From assembly GCA_033391075.1 (NCBI GenBank), contig JAWPMV010000001.1, positions 7,254,001 through 7,318,000 on the forward strand: DNA of 64,000 bases. Reading direction: 5' to 3'. Below the pieces are notes generated by a model. That model made no database searches. It had not been told where the DNA came from and saw only the letters and a program-made list of their open reading frames with translations. A program made the translations under genes and the position numbers. Source of the stretch: Bacteroidia bacterium. GTDB lineage: Bacteria > Bacteroidota > Bacteroidia > J057. Positions 1 to 8,392 of this stretch are shown here, piece after piece; position 1 is the first letter of the stretch; the number at the start of each line of letters is the position of its first letter.

Positions 1-488
1 GTGTCGGGAATTGCTTCAGTGAGGTATTCTCGCATCCGTTTCGAAATGGTTGGAGATTTACCATTGGTGGAAATGGCGATTTTTAGATCTCCTTTTTTTA
101 CGACAGAGCCTAAATAAGCATCGCAAAGTTTTGGGGTGTCGGCTACATTGGTGATTATATTACGATTTCGTGTAATAGTTTTGATGCCTTCATGTAACTT
201 CGGATCATCTGTAGCTAAAATCACCAAATCTTTATGGTCCAAATCCCTTTCTTCGAAAGGCCTTTCTATGAGTTCTACAAAGGGATGAGCTTCTGCCAAT
301 TCACGTATCTCCTCTTGCAAAATTTCTTTAGCAACAAGGGTGATCCGGGCACGAGGACAATTTTTCAACAAAGCTTCCAGTTTTTCCAGTCCTACATAGC
401 CGCCTCCGACCACCAGGGTGTGGATTTGATCGAGTTTGATGAAGATGGGGAAAAGGGTATTTCCGGAATCCTGGTCCATGAAGCTCAT
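1..488 (-). CDS. Precorrin-2 dehydrogenase / sirohydrochlorin ferrochelatase-type protein, 5' part only
   Basis: The reading frame on the minus strand starts near 488 (a second in-frame ATG is at 479) and runs off the left edge, so only about 160 N-terminal residues are visible. They show an early Rossmann glycine motif (VVGGGYVGLEKLEAL), the ATDDP segment, and the signature NVADTPKLCDAYLGS followed by KKGDLKIAISTNGKSPT. These are hallmarks of the NAD-dependent dehydrogenase that converts precorrin-2 to sirohydrochlorin and, in Met8p/CysG-N proteins, also inserts iron to make sirohaem for sulfite and nitrite reductases. The missing end leaves open whether a methyltransferase domain is fused, as in CysG; stand-alone forms of about 190-200 residues are usual in Bacteroidota. 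It is transcribed divergently from the gene at 570. Confidence 0.85.
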   Translation of the reverse strand, partial: MSFMDQDSGNTLFPIFIKLDQIHTLVVGGGYVGLEKLEALLKNCPRARITLVAKEILQEEIRELAEAHPFVELIERPFEERDLDHKDLVILATDDPKLHEGIKTITRNRNIITNVADTPKLCDAYLGSVVKKGDLKIAISTNGKSPTISKRMREYLTEAIPD

Positions 489-530
489 ATGAAATCTTAT
501 TTTATCTCGCTGAGAGGGTTAAGAATTGAA

Positions 531-546
531 AACTTAGTCCTAAGTT
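531..546. promoter_or_regulatory. Palindrome in divergent intergenic region, possible operator
   Basis: AACTTAG, a two-base TC spacer and CTAAGTT form a perfect 7-bp inverted repeat. It lies in the 81-bp gap between the divergent sirohaem gene and the secreted protein at 570, where a repressor or activator site would be expected. No cognate regulator is visible, so the role is inference. Confidence 0.3.
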
Positions 547-569
547 CACAAAAATTAGAAGCTTTAGCT

Positions 570-1454
570 ATGCGAATTCAAATTCTTCTTTTGTCTTTTT
601 TCCTATTGGGCCTGCCTCATCTCTTTGCACAGGAGGAAGCTACAGATTTTAAAAAGCTGACCCGCGTCCCTAAATCAATTCCAGAAATATCCGGGATTTA
701 CATTCAGGGAGATAGCATTTGGTCGCATAATGACAGTGGAGGAGATCCGGTTCTCTTTGCTTTTGACGTAGAAGGAAATTTGCTGGACTCAGTTTATATA
801 GAAAAAACCCAAAATCAGGATTGGGAAGAGTTGACCCACGATGAGCTTGGGAATGTGTATATCTGCGATTTTGGGAATAATAACAACCAAAGGGAAAACC
901 TGAGGATTTTCAAGTACCATCCGGATCAGGGCTGGTTGGGAACCATCTTCTTTAAGTTTGAGGACCAGAAATCTTTTCCACCTGCTTCTGATCAAAGGAG
1001 GTTTGATGCAGAGGGAGCCTTTTGGTATGAAGATTCCATTTATATCTTTAGTAAAAACCGCAGTGGCTTCTATACCTATATGTATGTGATCCCGGATATC
1101 CCAGGCACCTATACGGCCGTTTTAAAGGATAGTATTGATCTTAAAGACCGCATAGTTACGGCAGCTTCTTTGAGCCCTGATAAAAGCAAGATGGCTTTGC
1201 TGGGTTATACCCTGGACAGGAAGCATGGTTTTCCCAAATTTCTATCCAGCCTTTTTGTCTTTACGGCTTTCACTCCCGGTAACTTTTGCGATGGAGAGAT
1301 GCTTCGAATAAAACTTCCGCACCGACAATTTGAGGCGCTAGATTTTAGAACGAATGACCTAATCTACCTTGGGGCAGAAAAAACACCTATTCACAAGCCG
1401 ATACTTGGAGAAGTTGATCTCACCCAATTGAAATACAGTCCTGCAAAAGAGTAG
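570..1454 (+). CDS. Secreted protein of unknown function, probable beta-propeller
   Basis: The 294-residue product starts with a clear signal peptide (MRIQILLLSFFLLGLPHLFA, cleavage near AQ) and is therefore exported. The frame stays open upstream to 234, but that stretch is antisense to the sirohaem gene and the signal peptide fixes the start at 570. The mature part has the elements GIYIQGDSIWSHNDSGG, QDWEELTHDELGNVYICDFG and an FDAEGAFWYEDSIYIFSKNR segment. Repeated short strand-turn units with D-G turns suggest a beta-propeller resembling SdiA-regulated or phytase-like repeat proteins. I cannot name a function. Its stop codon abuts the stop of the convergent gene at 1455. Confidence 0.8.
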   Translation: MRIQILLLSFFLLGLPHLFAQEEATDFKKLTRVPKSIPEISGIYIQGDSIWSHNDSGGDPVLFAFDVEGNLLDSVYIEKTQNQDWEELTHDELGNVYICDFGNNNNQRENLRIFKYHPDQGWLGTIFFKFEDQKSFPPASDQRRFDAEGAFWYEDSIYIFSKNRSGFYTYMYVIPDIPGTYTAVLKDSIDLKDRIVTAASLSPDKSKMALLGYTLDRKHGFPKFLSSLFVFTAFTPGNFCDGEMLRIKLPHRQFEALDFRTNDLIYLGAEKTPIHKPILGEVDLTQLKYSPAKE

Positions 1455-1727
1455 CTACCAGGTCTTATACCAAACGCGGAATACCTGGTACCAGCGTTCG
1501 GTTTGATTGTAGGGAATTTTGAGTTCCGGATCTTCGCTTCCTTCTTCGCTCGGATTATGGATATTGGGGAGAAGAATGGTTTCGATATTGAGGACTTTGA
1601 GATTGGGCTCTGTCTCCATCCATTCATTCATTTTTATCTTGGTTTCTTCCAGGGCTTCCATTTCTCTTTTTCCGAAAATATTGGGCCCTGCAGTTACACG
1701 GGGAACAAAATCTTTGAAGGTGATCAT
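1455..1727 (-). CDS. Hypothetical small protein (90 aa)
   Basis: A 90-residue acidic, soluble protein with no signal peptide, transmembrane segment or recognisable domain. The aromatic-rich C-terminus (TERWYQVFRVWYKTW) suggests a compact fold or an interaction motif. It lies 22 bp downstream of the epimerase gene on the same strand and is probably co-transcribed with it. The overlapping open frames on the plus strand have no coding features, and this frame ends exactly against the convergent neighbour, which supports it as the real gene. Confidence 0.6.
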   Translation of the reverse strand: MITFKDFVPRVTAGPNIFGKREMEALEETKIKMNEWMETEPNLKVLNIETILLPNIHNPSEEGSEDPELKIPYNQTERWYQVFRVWYKTW

Positions 1728-1749
1728 AAGCAGCTAAATTATTGAATAC

Positions 1750-2682
1750 CTATCCGGAAAAATCCTCTTTGATAATTTTGCGAATGCCTTCCAGATAAGG
1801 CGTTGGTTTCATACTAAATTCCAATTCGAATTTACTACTATCAAAAATATAATCGCGATCGTACTGGTAATTCATTTCGGGTAATTCTCGCATGACAGGC
1901 ACAAAGATGCCAATGAGTTTCAGCATGAAATTGGAGATGGTGCGCACTTTCGCCTTTACCCCAAATTCTTTCGCGATCAATTCTACCCATTGCCTTCCCG
2001 TAGGAGGCTGAGGAGCGGTAGGTAAGTGCCAGCTTTCTCCATATGCATCAGGTGTATTCCCGAGTAGGGCTGTAGCTTTAGCTGCATCAGGAACATAGGT
2101 ATAGGAATGCTTATAATCCAGGTCTTTCATCCACATAGCTTTCTTCCCTTTAGACAAGGGAGTAATCACAGTATCTCGCAAGACTCCATTTCTTTCCAAA
2201 CCCGGCCCATAAAAATCAGCTGAACGAGCGATCAGGGCTTCCAAACCCTCTTCTCGAACAGCCATCCAAAGCATATCCACAATTTTCTTTCGAATTTTTC
2301 CTTTTTCACTGCTGGGATTATGTGGCGTTTCCTCATTCATGGGAGCGAGATGACGAGGATCATACATATAGATATTGTCGAAGAAAACCAGTTTCGCTTT
2401 ATGGGCAAGACAGGCATTAATGACATTCTTCATTGTAATGGGCCACATGTCGGCCCAGACTTTTATAGAATAGGGATAGCCGACGATGAGGTAAACAATT
2501 TTGGAGCCTTTTACAGCTTCCATCACTTCTTCAGCTTTTGTCAAATCTGCTTTTAAAACTTCATCTTCGGGATTTACTTTTTGGGGATTTCTGCTAACCA
2601 GTCTGATTTTATCGGTATGTGCTTTCAGGGCTTTCGCCAATTCGTTGCCAACGCTACCGCCGGCTCCAAGGAGGGTTTGCAT
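1750..2682 (-). CDS. NAD(P)-dependent epimerase/dehydratase family protein (extended SDR)
   Basis: The 310-residue product begins almost at once with the Rossmann motif LLGAGGSVG, followed by a basic NADP-preferring-looking segment (SRNPQKV), an acidic residue at the end of a later strand (KADLT) and the YLIVGYPYS strand. SDR superfamily members with this layout act on nucleotide sugars, sterols or polyketides. The active-site Tyr-x3-Lys is not obvious: the expected position reads FFDNIYMYDP, with lysines only later in KGKIRKK, so catalysis may be atypical. The start is placed at MQTLLG because little coding room exists upstream. It is probably co-transcribed with the downstream 90-residue protein. 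Confidence 0.8.
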   Translation of the reverse strand: MQTLLGAGGSVGNELAKALKAHTDKIRLVSRNPQKVNPEDEVLKADLTKAEEVMEAVKGSKIVYLIVGYPYSIKVWADMWPITMKNVINACLAHKAKLVFFDNIYMYDPRHLAPMNEETPHNPSSEKGKIRKKIVDMLWMAVREEGLEALIARSADFYGPGLERNGVLRDTVITPLSKGKKAMWMKDLDYKHSYTYVPDAAKATALLGNTPDAYGESWHLPTAPQPPTGRQWVELIAKEFGVKAKVRTISNFMLKLIGIFVPVMRELPEMNYQYDRDYIFDSSKFELEFSMKPTPYLEGIRKIIKEDFSG

Positions 2683-2795
2683 ATAGAGCTTTTAACATAA
2701 AGACTTTCGCTACTTGCGAGAGTTTGAATTAACAAAATAAAAGCCCGCTGCCTCCAGCTTTTCTGCTGAAAGTTTTATTTTCATATGGGCCAAAG

Positions 2796-4469
2796 CTAAA
2801 GTTGTTTTTCAAATTGATTCTCTTCTGGCCAGGGTTGAAGGTCAACAATATTATCTATCGCTACCTGCCCTTCCTCCATGAGGCCATCCTTCGCATCCCA
2901 GATTCTCCAGTTCATAAAAGGAATCCCCAGAGGCTGAGATTCAACGAAGATGCATCTCAATTCTCCAGACTCCCAATTGCATCGTTTTTGAAGTGCTTTT
3001 AGCATTTGTTCGCTATGGAGATGTCCGTCTCCGAAATTCCATCCCAATGCGACTCCCGCTACTAATTCCCCATCTCTCCAGGTATATTCTTCAATATTAT
3101 CTACTGCCTTGGGGAGTAAGCGATGTAAGGCCCGGGCATGCATATGCATCATGCGAAAACTAATTACCCGTGACAGTAGCATCTCTTTGGTCGATTCATC
3201 ATAAAAGAGGTCTAGCTGCTTACCTACAGTCTTGGAAGCTTTCACCACATGTTCATCTATTTTTTCTTCTGCATTTCCTTTAAACAACCAAATACTATAG
3301 GGCCAGTTACCGGCATAGTACCTCATCGAAATGAGGAAGGAAACAGCTCTGGGGTAAAAATTGCCCAGCAATTGTAGGGCTAAGAGACAGATCAATAAAG
3401 CCGTGATCAAAACAGGCGAACTTATCCCAAATATGCTAAGCTCTGCATGCTGGCCAAATAATACATAGGCGCCATAAACCATCATGAAATTCCATTCTAT
3501 GGGAACTCCCATGGGAATGTTGGAGGTGATAAATAAATGGAAGAGAAACATGACGATCAGGCCGATTTGTACGACTTCCGGACTTCCTCCAAATAAGAGA
3601 AGCAAGGGAAAGCCGTATTCCAGTGCAGTCCCTACATGGGCAAGAAAACCACTAAAGCGACTCGCCCGGAGGTCTTCAGGATAATTTTTATAGAGTTTTT
3701 TCTTGATCCAGTTGATTCGCATGACGGCGCTATTGCTAAGCATGACGCCTATCACGCCTGGAAAATGGCGATTCAGTTTTGAAGTCGCAGCCCAGAACCA
3801 TACGCCCCACCAGACGATTTTTGTGCCTGCTATGGCATCCTCTGGAAAGAGAAAACAAAAAGTTGCGATCCAATAATGCTCAGCCCTGGCTGCGAGGAAA
3901 ATGGTTCTATCTAATAGGCCCAAAAGGGGCAATAGGATCAGTGTGGGAATCAATAGGTCAGGTGTGCCAATGAGATCGGGTGCAATCAGACATCGAATAA
4001 TCAGGCCTATATGCAATAGGTAAAGTCCTACATCGAGGATATTGCGCTTATCTCCCCCAATCAAGGGAGCATCCGCCAGTAATGGCAACTTGATGGTTGA
4101 AGGTCTGGCAAAATGAAGGATTCCGCCAAAAGGGGGAAAGTAGCGAGCGGTCAAGGGTCCACTTCCGGAAGCTAAGCCAATTCCCTCAAACAACATACTC
4201 CAGAGGATGGCTTTCAAAAAGGCTTCGGGATGGTACCACCAGGTCGAAATGGTATCCAGGCCACCTAGTTTAGTTGAGAAGGAACAGAATACGGCCCATA
4301 ACCAGACATAGAGAAGGATCTTCAGGATGTAAAATCCATAAACACTAACAGGGGCACCGTATCCCTGGGTGGCCCAGGCCTGACAGAGCATTTTAACTCG
4401 GATTGGGAAGGGTTTTTTCTTCCATTCATCAAAATCGAAAGGAAAGGGCTGAGGGGCTAGTAGTTTCAT
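2796..4469 (-). CDS. DUF3556-like polytopic membrane protein
   Basis: The 557-residue protein has about ten hydrophobic segments between residues 45 and 380 and a soluble C-terminal domain of about 150 residues. Several stretches recall the DUF3556 family best known from mycobacteria: FPIRVKMLCQAWATQGYG near the N-terminus, AILWSMLFEGIGLASGSGPL, a FARPSTIKLP segment, SKLNRHFPGVIGVMLSN, and in the C-terminal domain GVALGWNFGDGHLHSEQM followed by an aromatic LQPWP motif. The biochemical role of the family is not known to me. The gene follows no obvious operon partner; the epimerase starts 113 bp downstream on the same strand. The family assignment is from memory of motif order. Confidence 0.7.
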   Translation of the reverse strand: MKLLAPQPFPFDFDEWKKKPFPIRVKMLCQAWATQGYGAPVSVYGFYILKILLYVWLWAVFCSFSTKLGGLDTISTWWYHPEAFLKAILWSMLFEGIGLASGSGPLTARYFPPFGGILHFARPSTIKLPLLADAPLIGGDKRNILDVGLYLLHIGLIIRCLIAPDLIGTPDLLIPTLILLPLLGLLDRTIFLAARAEHYWIATFCFLFPEDAIAGTKIVWWGVWFWAATSKLNRHFPGVIGVMLSNSAVMRINWIKKKLYKNYPEDLRASRFSGFLAHVGTALEYGFPLLLLFGGSPEVVQIGLIVMFLFHLFITSNIPMGVPIEWNFMMVYGAYVLFGQHAELSIFGISSPVLITALLICLLALQLLGNFYPRAVSFLISMRYYAGNWPYSIWLFKGNAEEKIDEHVVKASKTVGKQLDLFYDESTKEMLLSRVISFRMMHMHARALHRLLPKAVDNIEEYTWRDGELVAGVALGWNFGDGHLHSEQMLKALQKRCNWESGELRCIFVESQPLGIPFMNWRIWDAKDGLMEEGQVAIDNIVDLQPWPEENQFEKQL

Positions 4470-4572
4470 AGTTCGTAATAGAGTTCCAAACTAATATTAC
4501 GATAATTTGAGGAATCTTTGGGAATTAATTCCGCATATCTGGCTTTTCTTATTTGAAGGAAGGGCTATGTTT

Positions 4573-5142
4573 TGAGGTGTATTTCCACCTTTTTTAATAA
4601 AGGTGGAGCCAAAAATCGCAGAGCCCAAAGCCAGCCGCACAAGCCGCCCCATTTCCCGATGGGCTCTGCAGGGCCAACGCACTTGTGAAGGGATTGGTTT
4701 GTTTCGAATGGTTTATAAAGGCTATTCTAATGGTGTCACAATGAGCGAGGTCGAGCTGTTTCACTCTTCTTTATTTTTTCTTATTGGGTGAAATATAGTC
4801 TGAGGTGTATTTCCACCTATTTTAATAAAGGTGGAGCCAAAAATCGCAGAGCCCAAAGCCAGCCGCACATGCCGCCCCATTTCCCGATGGGCTCTGCAGG
4901 GCCAACGCACTTGTGAAGGGATTGGTTTGTTTCGAATGGTTTATAAAGGCTATTCTAATGGTGTCACAATGAGCGAGGTCGAGCTGTCTCCCTCTTCTTT
5001 ATTTTTTCTTATTGGGTGAAATATAGTCTGAGGTGTATTTCCACCTTTTTTAATAAAGGTGGAGCCAAAAATCGCAGAGCCCAAAGCCAGCCACACATGC
5101 CGCCCCATTTCCCGATGGGCTCTGCAAGGCCAACGCACCTGG
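4573..5142. repeat. Tandem array: 228-bp direct repeat, two full copies and one partial
   Basis: Units begin at 4573, 4801 and 5029, exactly 228 bp apart, and are nearly identical; the third diverges after about 5140. Each unit opens with a hairpin (CCACCTTT and AAAGGTGG around a six-base loop in copies 1 and 3; one arm is altered in copy 2). A second, longer inverted repeat follows (GCAGAGCCCA and TGGGCTCTGC, 10 bp perfect). Short open frames of 61-62 codons recur in copies on both strands, but their products look like translated repeat rather than proteins. The array fills the gap between the DUF3556-like gene and the symporter gene and has no transposase. Confidence 0.85.
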
Positions 5143-5424
5143 GTAATGGGCATGGGGTTATGTTGATTAAAATACAGAAACCTAACACTCAAACACCCTA
5201 ATACATTAACACCTTTCCCCATTCGCGCCGGGGCCAGGCTGCTGGAGGGGGGCGGATTGCGGGAGGCTTTGAAGCAGCTTGATTTTTACGATGTCTGTCC
5301 TGAATTATATTGAAGGATTTCATCTAAGGAAAAGAAGAAGGAAACAAATATCGACCTATCTATATCGACCGACCTAAAGGCCTCACAAATTTCTATGAAA
5401 CCATTTTTTAGAAAACAAGCTTTC
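5143..5424. other. Intergenic spacer downstream of the 228-bp array
   Basis: It contains one short A/C-rich block at 5176-5212 made of CTAACACTC, CACCCTAATAC and TTAACACC units. The same kind of spacer sequence recurs at 10.76-10.83, 31.4-31.6 and, in weaker form, 33.3 kb. A GC-richer stretch at 5225-5280 is unlike its surroundings and could be a fragment of a lost gene. I see no complete gene, tRNA or clear terminator here. Confidence 0.5.
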
Positions 5425-6948
5425 CTATAGCTTAAAGACCTTATCCAAATAACTTTGTTCCGGTATACGATTTTTACTGGCTTTACTTACGACTACATAG
5501 ACCAGGCATGCAAATAGAAAAGCCGGAATAATTTCATGTATATCTTTGAGGCTTTCATAACGAAGCCTGAATCCGAAACGCCAGACGATGGTACCTATAA
5601 TCCCACAAATCATGGATGTAATGGCTCCCAAATCTGTTCCCCATTTGAGGTAAAGTCCTCCAAAAATGGCAGGAAAAAAACTCGCAGCAAATACAGCTCC
5701 TGCAAAAGCGGTGAGTTCAACTATGCCTGCAGGAGGATAGAGGGTGATTAAAAAAACCAGGCCACAATAGCCCAACATCGCCCATTTGGTGTTTTTGATA
5801 ATAGTTTTTTCTGGGATAGGTTTCCAGACATGCCAAATGTCTTTCACAAAGGCAGTTCCTACAATCAAAATAACAGAAGCCAGAGAAGACATGCCTGCAG
5901 CAAAAAGGCCTGCTACACAAATCCCGCTAATAAGTTGATTATCTATTTTCTCCAACATAAATCCAATCACCTCATCTGTATGGTTAATCAGATAGGCTGC
6001 CTCTTCTGCGGTAGCCATACCATGAACCAGGGCTCCCAGGCCCATCACACAGATCAAAGAGACTCCTAGAAATACAGGCGTCCAGATCATGGCGAACTTC
6101 ATGCTTTTGGCATTGTCTACTGAGTAGAAACGGATAAGTGATTTTGGATCGGATATCTGCTTCATGCCGATGGAGAGTCCGATTCCCAGGATATAGAGGA
6201 AAGAAACCAGAGAACCGAAAGTAACCAGACCGGAGCCCATAGGACTTCCATCTTTGCTCACATGGTCGATATCCGAAATTTTAGTCATCAACTCATCCAC
6301 CCCTCCTACATAAATGAAAGGTAGCATGACCATCAGAATCGCGACAGCAAACATAATGATCCCTTGTACAGCATCTGTCCAGAGTACACTATACATCCCT
6401 CCCCACATGGTATAGGCGCAGGTTATGAAAAGGATAAGGAAAGCACCCCAGGCATAAGGGATGTCCATGACGGATTCCAAAACATGCGCACAGCCTTTGG
6501 CTATTCCGACCATGTACCAGATAGTGGCAAAGAGGATGGTGAAAGCAGAAAGGATACGTATGGATTTGGCGAAACCACTCCTATAGCGCAGGTGAAAATA
6601 GTCAGGCACGGTAAAAGATTGGAGGATGCTGGATTGATTTCGCATCCGAGGGCCTAGCAGTAGCCAGGCTATGATACAGAATACGGCCCAGATCATGCCG
6701 ACCCATGCCCAGGAAAGCCCATATTGAAAGGATTTTCCAGACATACCTATATAGGTATTGGTGCTCGCGGAGGTAGAGAAGAAAGCCAGGGAGATAACCC
6801 AGCCAGGAATCTCTCGTTTGGCGATATAGTATTCTTTCAAGCCGCTGGAGGCTTTCTTTTTAAAATACCATCCGACATAGAGACAGAAGAAGATATAAAT
6901 GAGGGTCAGAAGAATGACCAGACCATTTTCAGCCAGATATTCCATCAT
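5425..6948 (-). CDS. Sodium:solute symporter (SSS family)
   Basis: The 507-residue polytopic protein has about 13 hydrophobic segments, the usual size and layout for the SSS/SGLT family of Na+-driven transporters. Family traits include the first helix with LYVGWYFKKK, the EYYIAKREIPGWVISLAFFSTSASTNT region (residues about 40-63, matching the family's Na+-site and substrate helix 1), and the GMSGKSFQYGLSWAW and CAYTMWGGMYSVLWTDAVQG segments. The substrate cannot be read from sequence; sugars, amino acids, urea or carboxylates are all possible. Its start overlaps the stop of a 37-codon gene (ATGA), which points to translational coupling; the start could be 6948 or 6945. Confidence 0.9.
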   Translation of the reverse strand: MMEYLAENGLVILLTLIYIFFCLYVGWYFKKKASSGLKEYYIAKREIPGWVISLAFFSTSASTNTYIGMSGKSFQYGLSWAWVGMIWAVFCIIAWLLLGPRMRNQSSILQSFTVPDYFHLRYRSGFAKSIRILSAFTILFATIWYMVGIAKGCAHVLESVMDIPYAWGAFLILFITCAYTMWGGMYSVLWTDAVQGIIMFAVAILMVMLPFIYVGGVDELMTKISDIDHVSKDGSPMGSGLVTFGSLVSFLYILGIGLSIGMKQISDPKSLIRFYSVDNAKSMKFAMIWTPVFLGVSLICVMGLGALVHGMATAEEAAYLINHTDEVIGFMLEKIDNQLISGICVAGLFAAGMSSLASVILIVGTAFVKDIWHVWKPIPEKTIIKNTKWAMLGYCGLVFLITLYPPAGIVELTAFAGAVFAASFFPAIFGGLYLKWGTDLGAITSMICGIIGTIVWRFGFRLRYESLKDIHEIIPAFLFACLVYVVVSKASKNRIPEQSYLDKVFKL

Positions 6949-7058
6949 GATTCTTCCTCCTCTTCTTCAATGGTGAAGTCCATTCGTGAAACAATGAAGG
7001 CATTTGTAAGTACCAGGAGAAGAATGCCCCAATAGGGAAATCCGGTCCAGAAATCCAT
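6945..7058 (-). CDS. Small membrane peptide (37 aa) coupled to the symporter
   Basis: A 37-codon frame begins with ATG at 7058 (MDFWTGFPYWGILLLVLT...) and ends with TGA at 6947-6945, overlapping the symporter start by four bases. It encodes one hydrophobic helix (about residues 8-24) followed by a highly acidic tail with six consecutive glutamates. Such tiny single-pass peptides encoded just before SSS transporters are known in other bacteria as small accessory subunits, although this sequence does not match one I can name. The tight overlap, helix and absence of any other use for the DNA support a real gene; no expression evidence is available. Confidence 0.6.
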   Translation of the reverse strand: MDFWTGFPYWGILLLVLTNAFIVSRMDFTIEEEEEES

Positions 7059-7131
7059 AGTAGTAGTTTTGGATTAAATATACAGGAATTATTTGAGAGA
7101 CATTTTGACACGAGGTCTTCATCACAAAAAG

Positions 7132-7258
7132 CTGTGTCATCCCGACCAGAGTGGAGGGACCTCATTTTTTCAGCCTAATACTTTCCCCAACATATGAAGA
7201 ATTATGAGAAAGGCGGTGGGTGAGGGCTTAGGTCCTTCACGGGGCTCAGGATGACACG
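7132..7258. repeat. Inverted-repeat element of the GTCATCC...GGACCT type
   Basis: The left arm (from about 7133, TGTCATCCCGA...GGAGGGACCT) and right arm (to 7258, AGGTCCTTCAC...CAGGATGACA) are imperfect inverted copies separated by about 57 bp. The arm sequence belongs to a dispersed hairpin-forming repeat seen in many Bacteroidota and other genomes. It sits upstream of the symporter operon and downstream of endonuclease V, where it may also act as a transcription stop or RNA hairpin. Confidence 0.6.
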
Positions 7259-7305
7259 GATTGTGTAAGACAAAGGCTCAGAAATGAGTATTTAGTATGC
7301 CTGAC

Positions 7306-8001
7306 CTAGGTTAGCAAAATCATAGACTCCTCGATCTCTCCCCTGGAAAATTTCCGTGCTGCCTGATCAGCTCTGCGGATCGGCTCCGGAATTCGGTACT
7401 GCCCCCGTATTGACTGGGCGATCTGAAGGGTCGAGCTTTGATTGATGCGGAAGCCTGCGCTGGGGAAAATGGCTTTGATGCCTGTCTGAGAACGTAGGAC
7501 AGAGCCTATCCATTTGTCTTCTACGATGAGCTTCAGAAAAGCAGTTTCCTTTTCACCCAACTCACTAAAATCCATCTTGACTAAGGTATCTTTTGCAATA
7601 CCCATACTGCAAAGATTTGCCTTGATCCCGACCCAGCTTGCAAGACCCATGCGACGAGGGTGTGCAGTCCCATGTCCGTCGATGATCAATAGCCGAATCT
7701 CATCCGAAATCTTCGCCTGTAGTTTCCGAATGGCTGCCAGCAAAACGGGCCCTTCCCTGAAGGCAAAAAATCCCGGTTTATATGGATGCTTAACCTCTTC
7801 CTTACTCAGGTAAATTTGAAAAATTTCTTTTTCCCATTCCATCAAATCCATTGCAACATAGGCCTCATTATCAAGGTATTGAACATCCAGAGTACAGATT
7901 AGGTCGCCTTTACTAAGTGTGAATTCCTGATCTTCGTCTGGAATTTCCTGAAGAGCTTGTAGCATTTTAAGCTCTTTTTCATAGTTCATATCAGGCTGCA
8001 T
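7306..8001 (-). CDS. nfi: Endonuclease V
   Basis: Endonuclease V cuts DNA (or inosine-containing RNA) one phosphodiester 3' of a deaminated base and starts repair of hypoxanthine. The 231-residue protein has the family signatures: CTLDV with metal ligand Asp39, HPYKPGFFAFREGP with Glu83, and IDGHGTAHPRRMGLAS with Asp108 and His114, plus the MGIAKDTLV segment. The usual ASH after the HPRR motif reads ASW here. The start at 8001 overlaps the stop of the upstream ACT gene by 11 bp; Met5 at 7989 is an alternative start. It is the last gene of an operon with the ACT and TPR genes. Confidence 0.93.
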   Translation of the reverse strand: MQPDMNYEKELKMLQALQEIPDEDQEFTLSKGDLICTLDVQYLDNEAYVAMDLMEWEKEIFQIYLSKEEVKHPYKPGFFAFREGPVLLAAIRKLQAKISDEIRLLIIDGHGTAHPRRMGLASWVGIKANLCSMGIAKDTLVKMDFSELGEKETAFLKLIVEDKWIGSVLRSQTGIKAIFPSAGFRINQSSTLQIAQSIRGQYRIPEPIRRADQAARKFSRGEIEESMILLT

Positions 8002-8392
8002 CTTCGGAGAGCTTTTTAAGGACTTCCAATGCTTTCATGGTATCCTTTTCCCCTACAAAAATATGGTCGTGGTAGTATCCCGCCACTACATTGCAGCTAA
8101 TATTTGCCTCTCCTAAAGCTTGTGAAAAAGCCGCGGTAAGTCCGACAGCGTCCAGGGCAGAATGAATTTCCAGACTGATCCAGGAAGCCAGAAATTCATA
8201 GGCTATTTTGTGCTGCTCAGCTATTGCCTGAGGAAGGATATAAGTGACCCCTTCTTTCTCTATAAAGCTACCGATAGCATGTTTCTGCAAAGCTGGTTTG
8301 GCTTCTGGAAATGAGCAAAAGATATAGCTCCCCTCATTGAGATAAGGTTCCATTGAGCTTAGCATCTTATCGAGATCTTTTTCTCCGGCCAT
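7991..8392 (-). CDS. ACT domain-containing protein
   Basis: The 133-residue protein matches the small tandem-ACT family once labelled DUF2241: GEKDLDKMLSSMEPYL at the start, YIFCSFP, EKEGVTYILP, then HSALDAVGLTAAFSQAL and ISCNVVAGYYHDHIFV. ACT modules bind amino acids or other small ligands and regulate enzymes, but in this stand-alone family neither ligand nor partner is known. It begins immediately after the stop of the TPR gene (no gap) and overlaps endonuclease V, so the three are surely one transcript. Confidence 0.88.
   Translation of the reverse strand: MAGEKDLDKMLSSMEPYLNEGSYIFCSFPEAKPALQKHAIGSFIEKEGVTYILPQAIAEQHKIAYEFLASWISLEIHSALDAVGLTAAFSQALGEANISCNVVAGYYHDHIFVGEKDTMKALEVLKKLSEDAA

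Noticed and set aside
234-569. Long open extension upstream of the secreted protein at 570
   Set aside because: It is antisense to the sirohaem dehydrogenase, whose protein motifs are clear, and the signal peptide at 570 marks the real start.
4603-5019. Repeated 62-codon open frames in the 228-bp array
   Set aside because: They recur because the DNA repeats; the sequence has no protein features and the opposite strand has similar frames in the same DNA.
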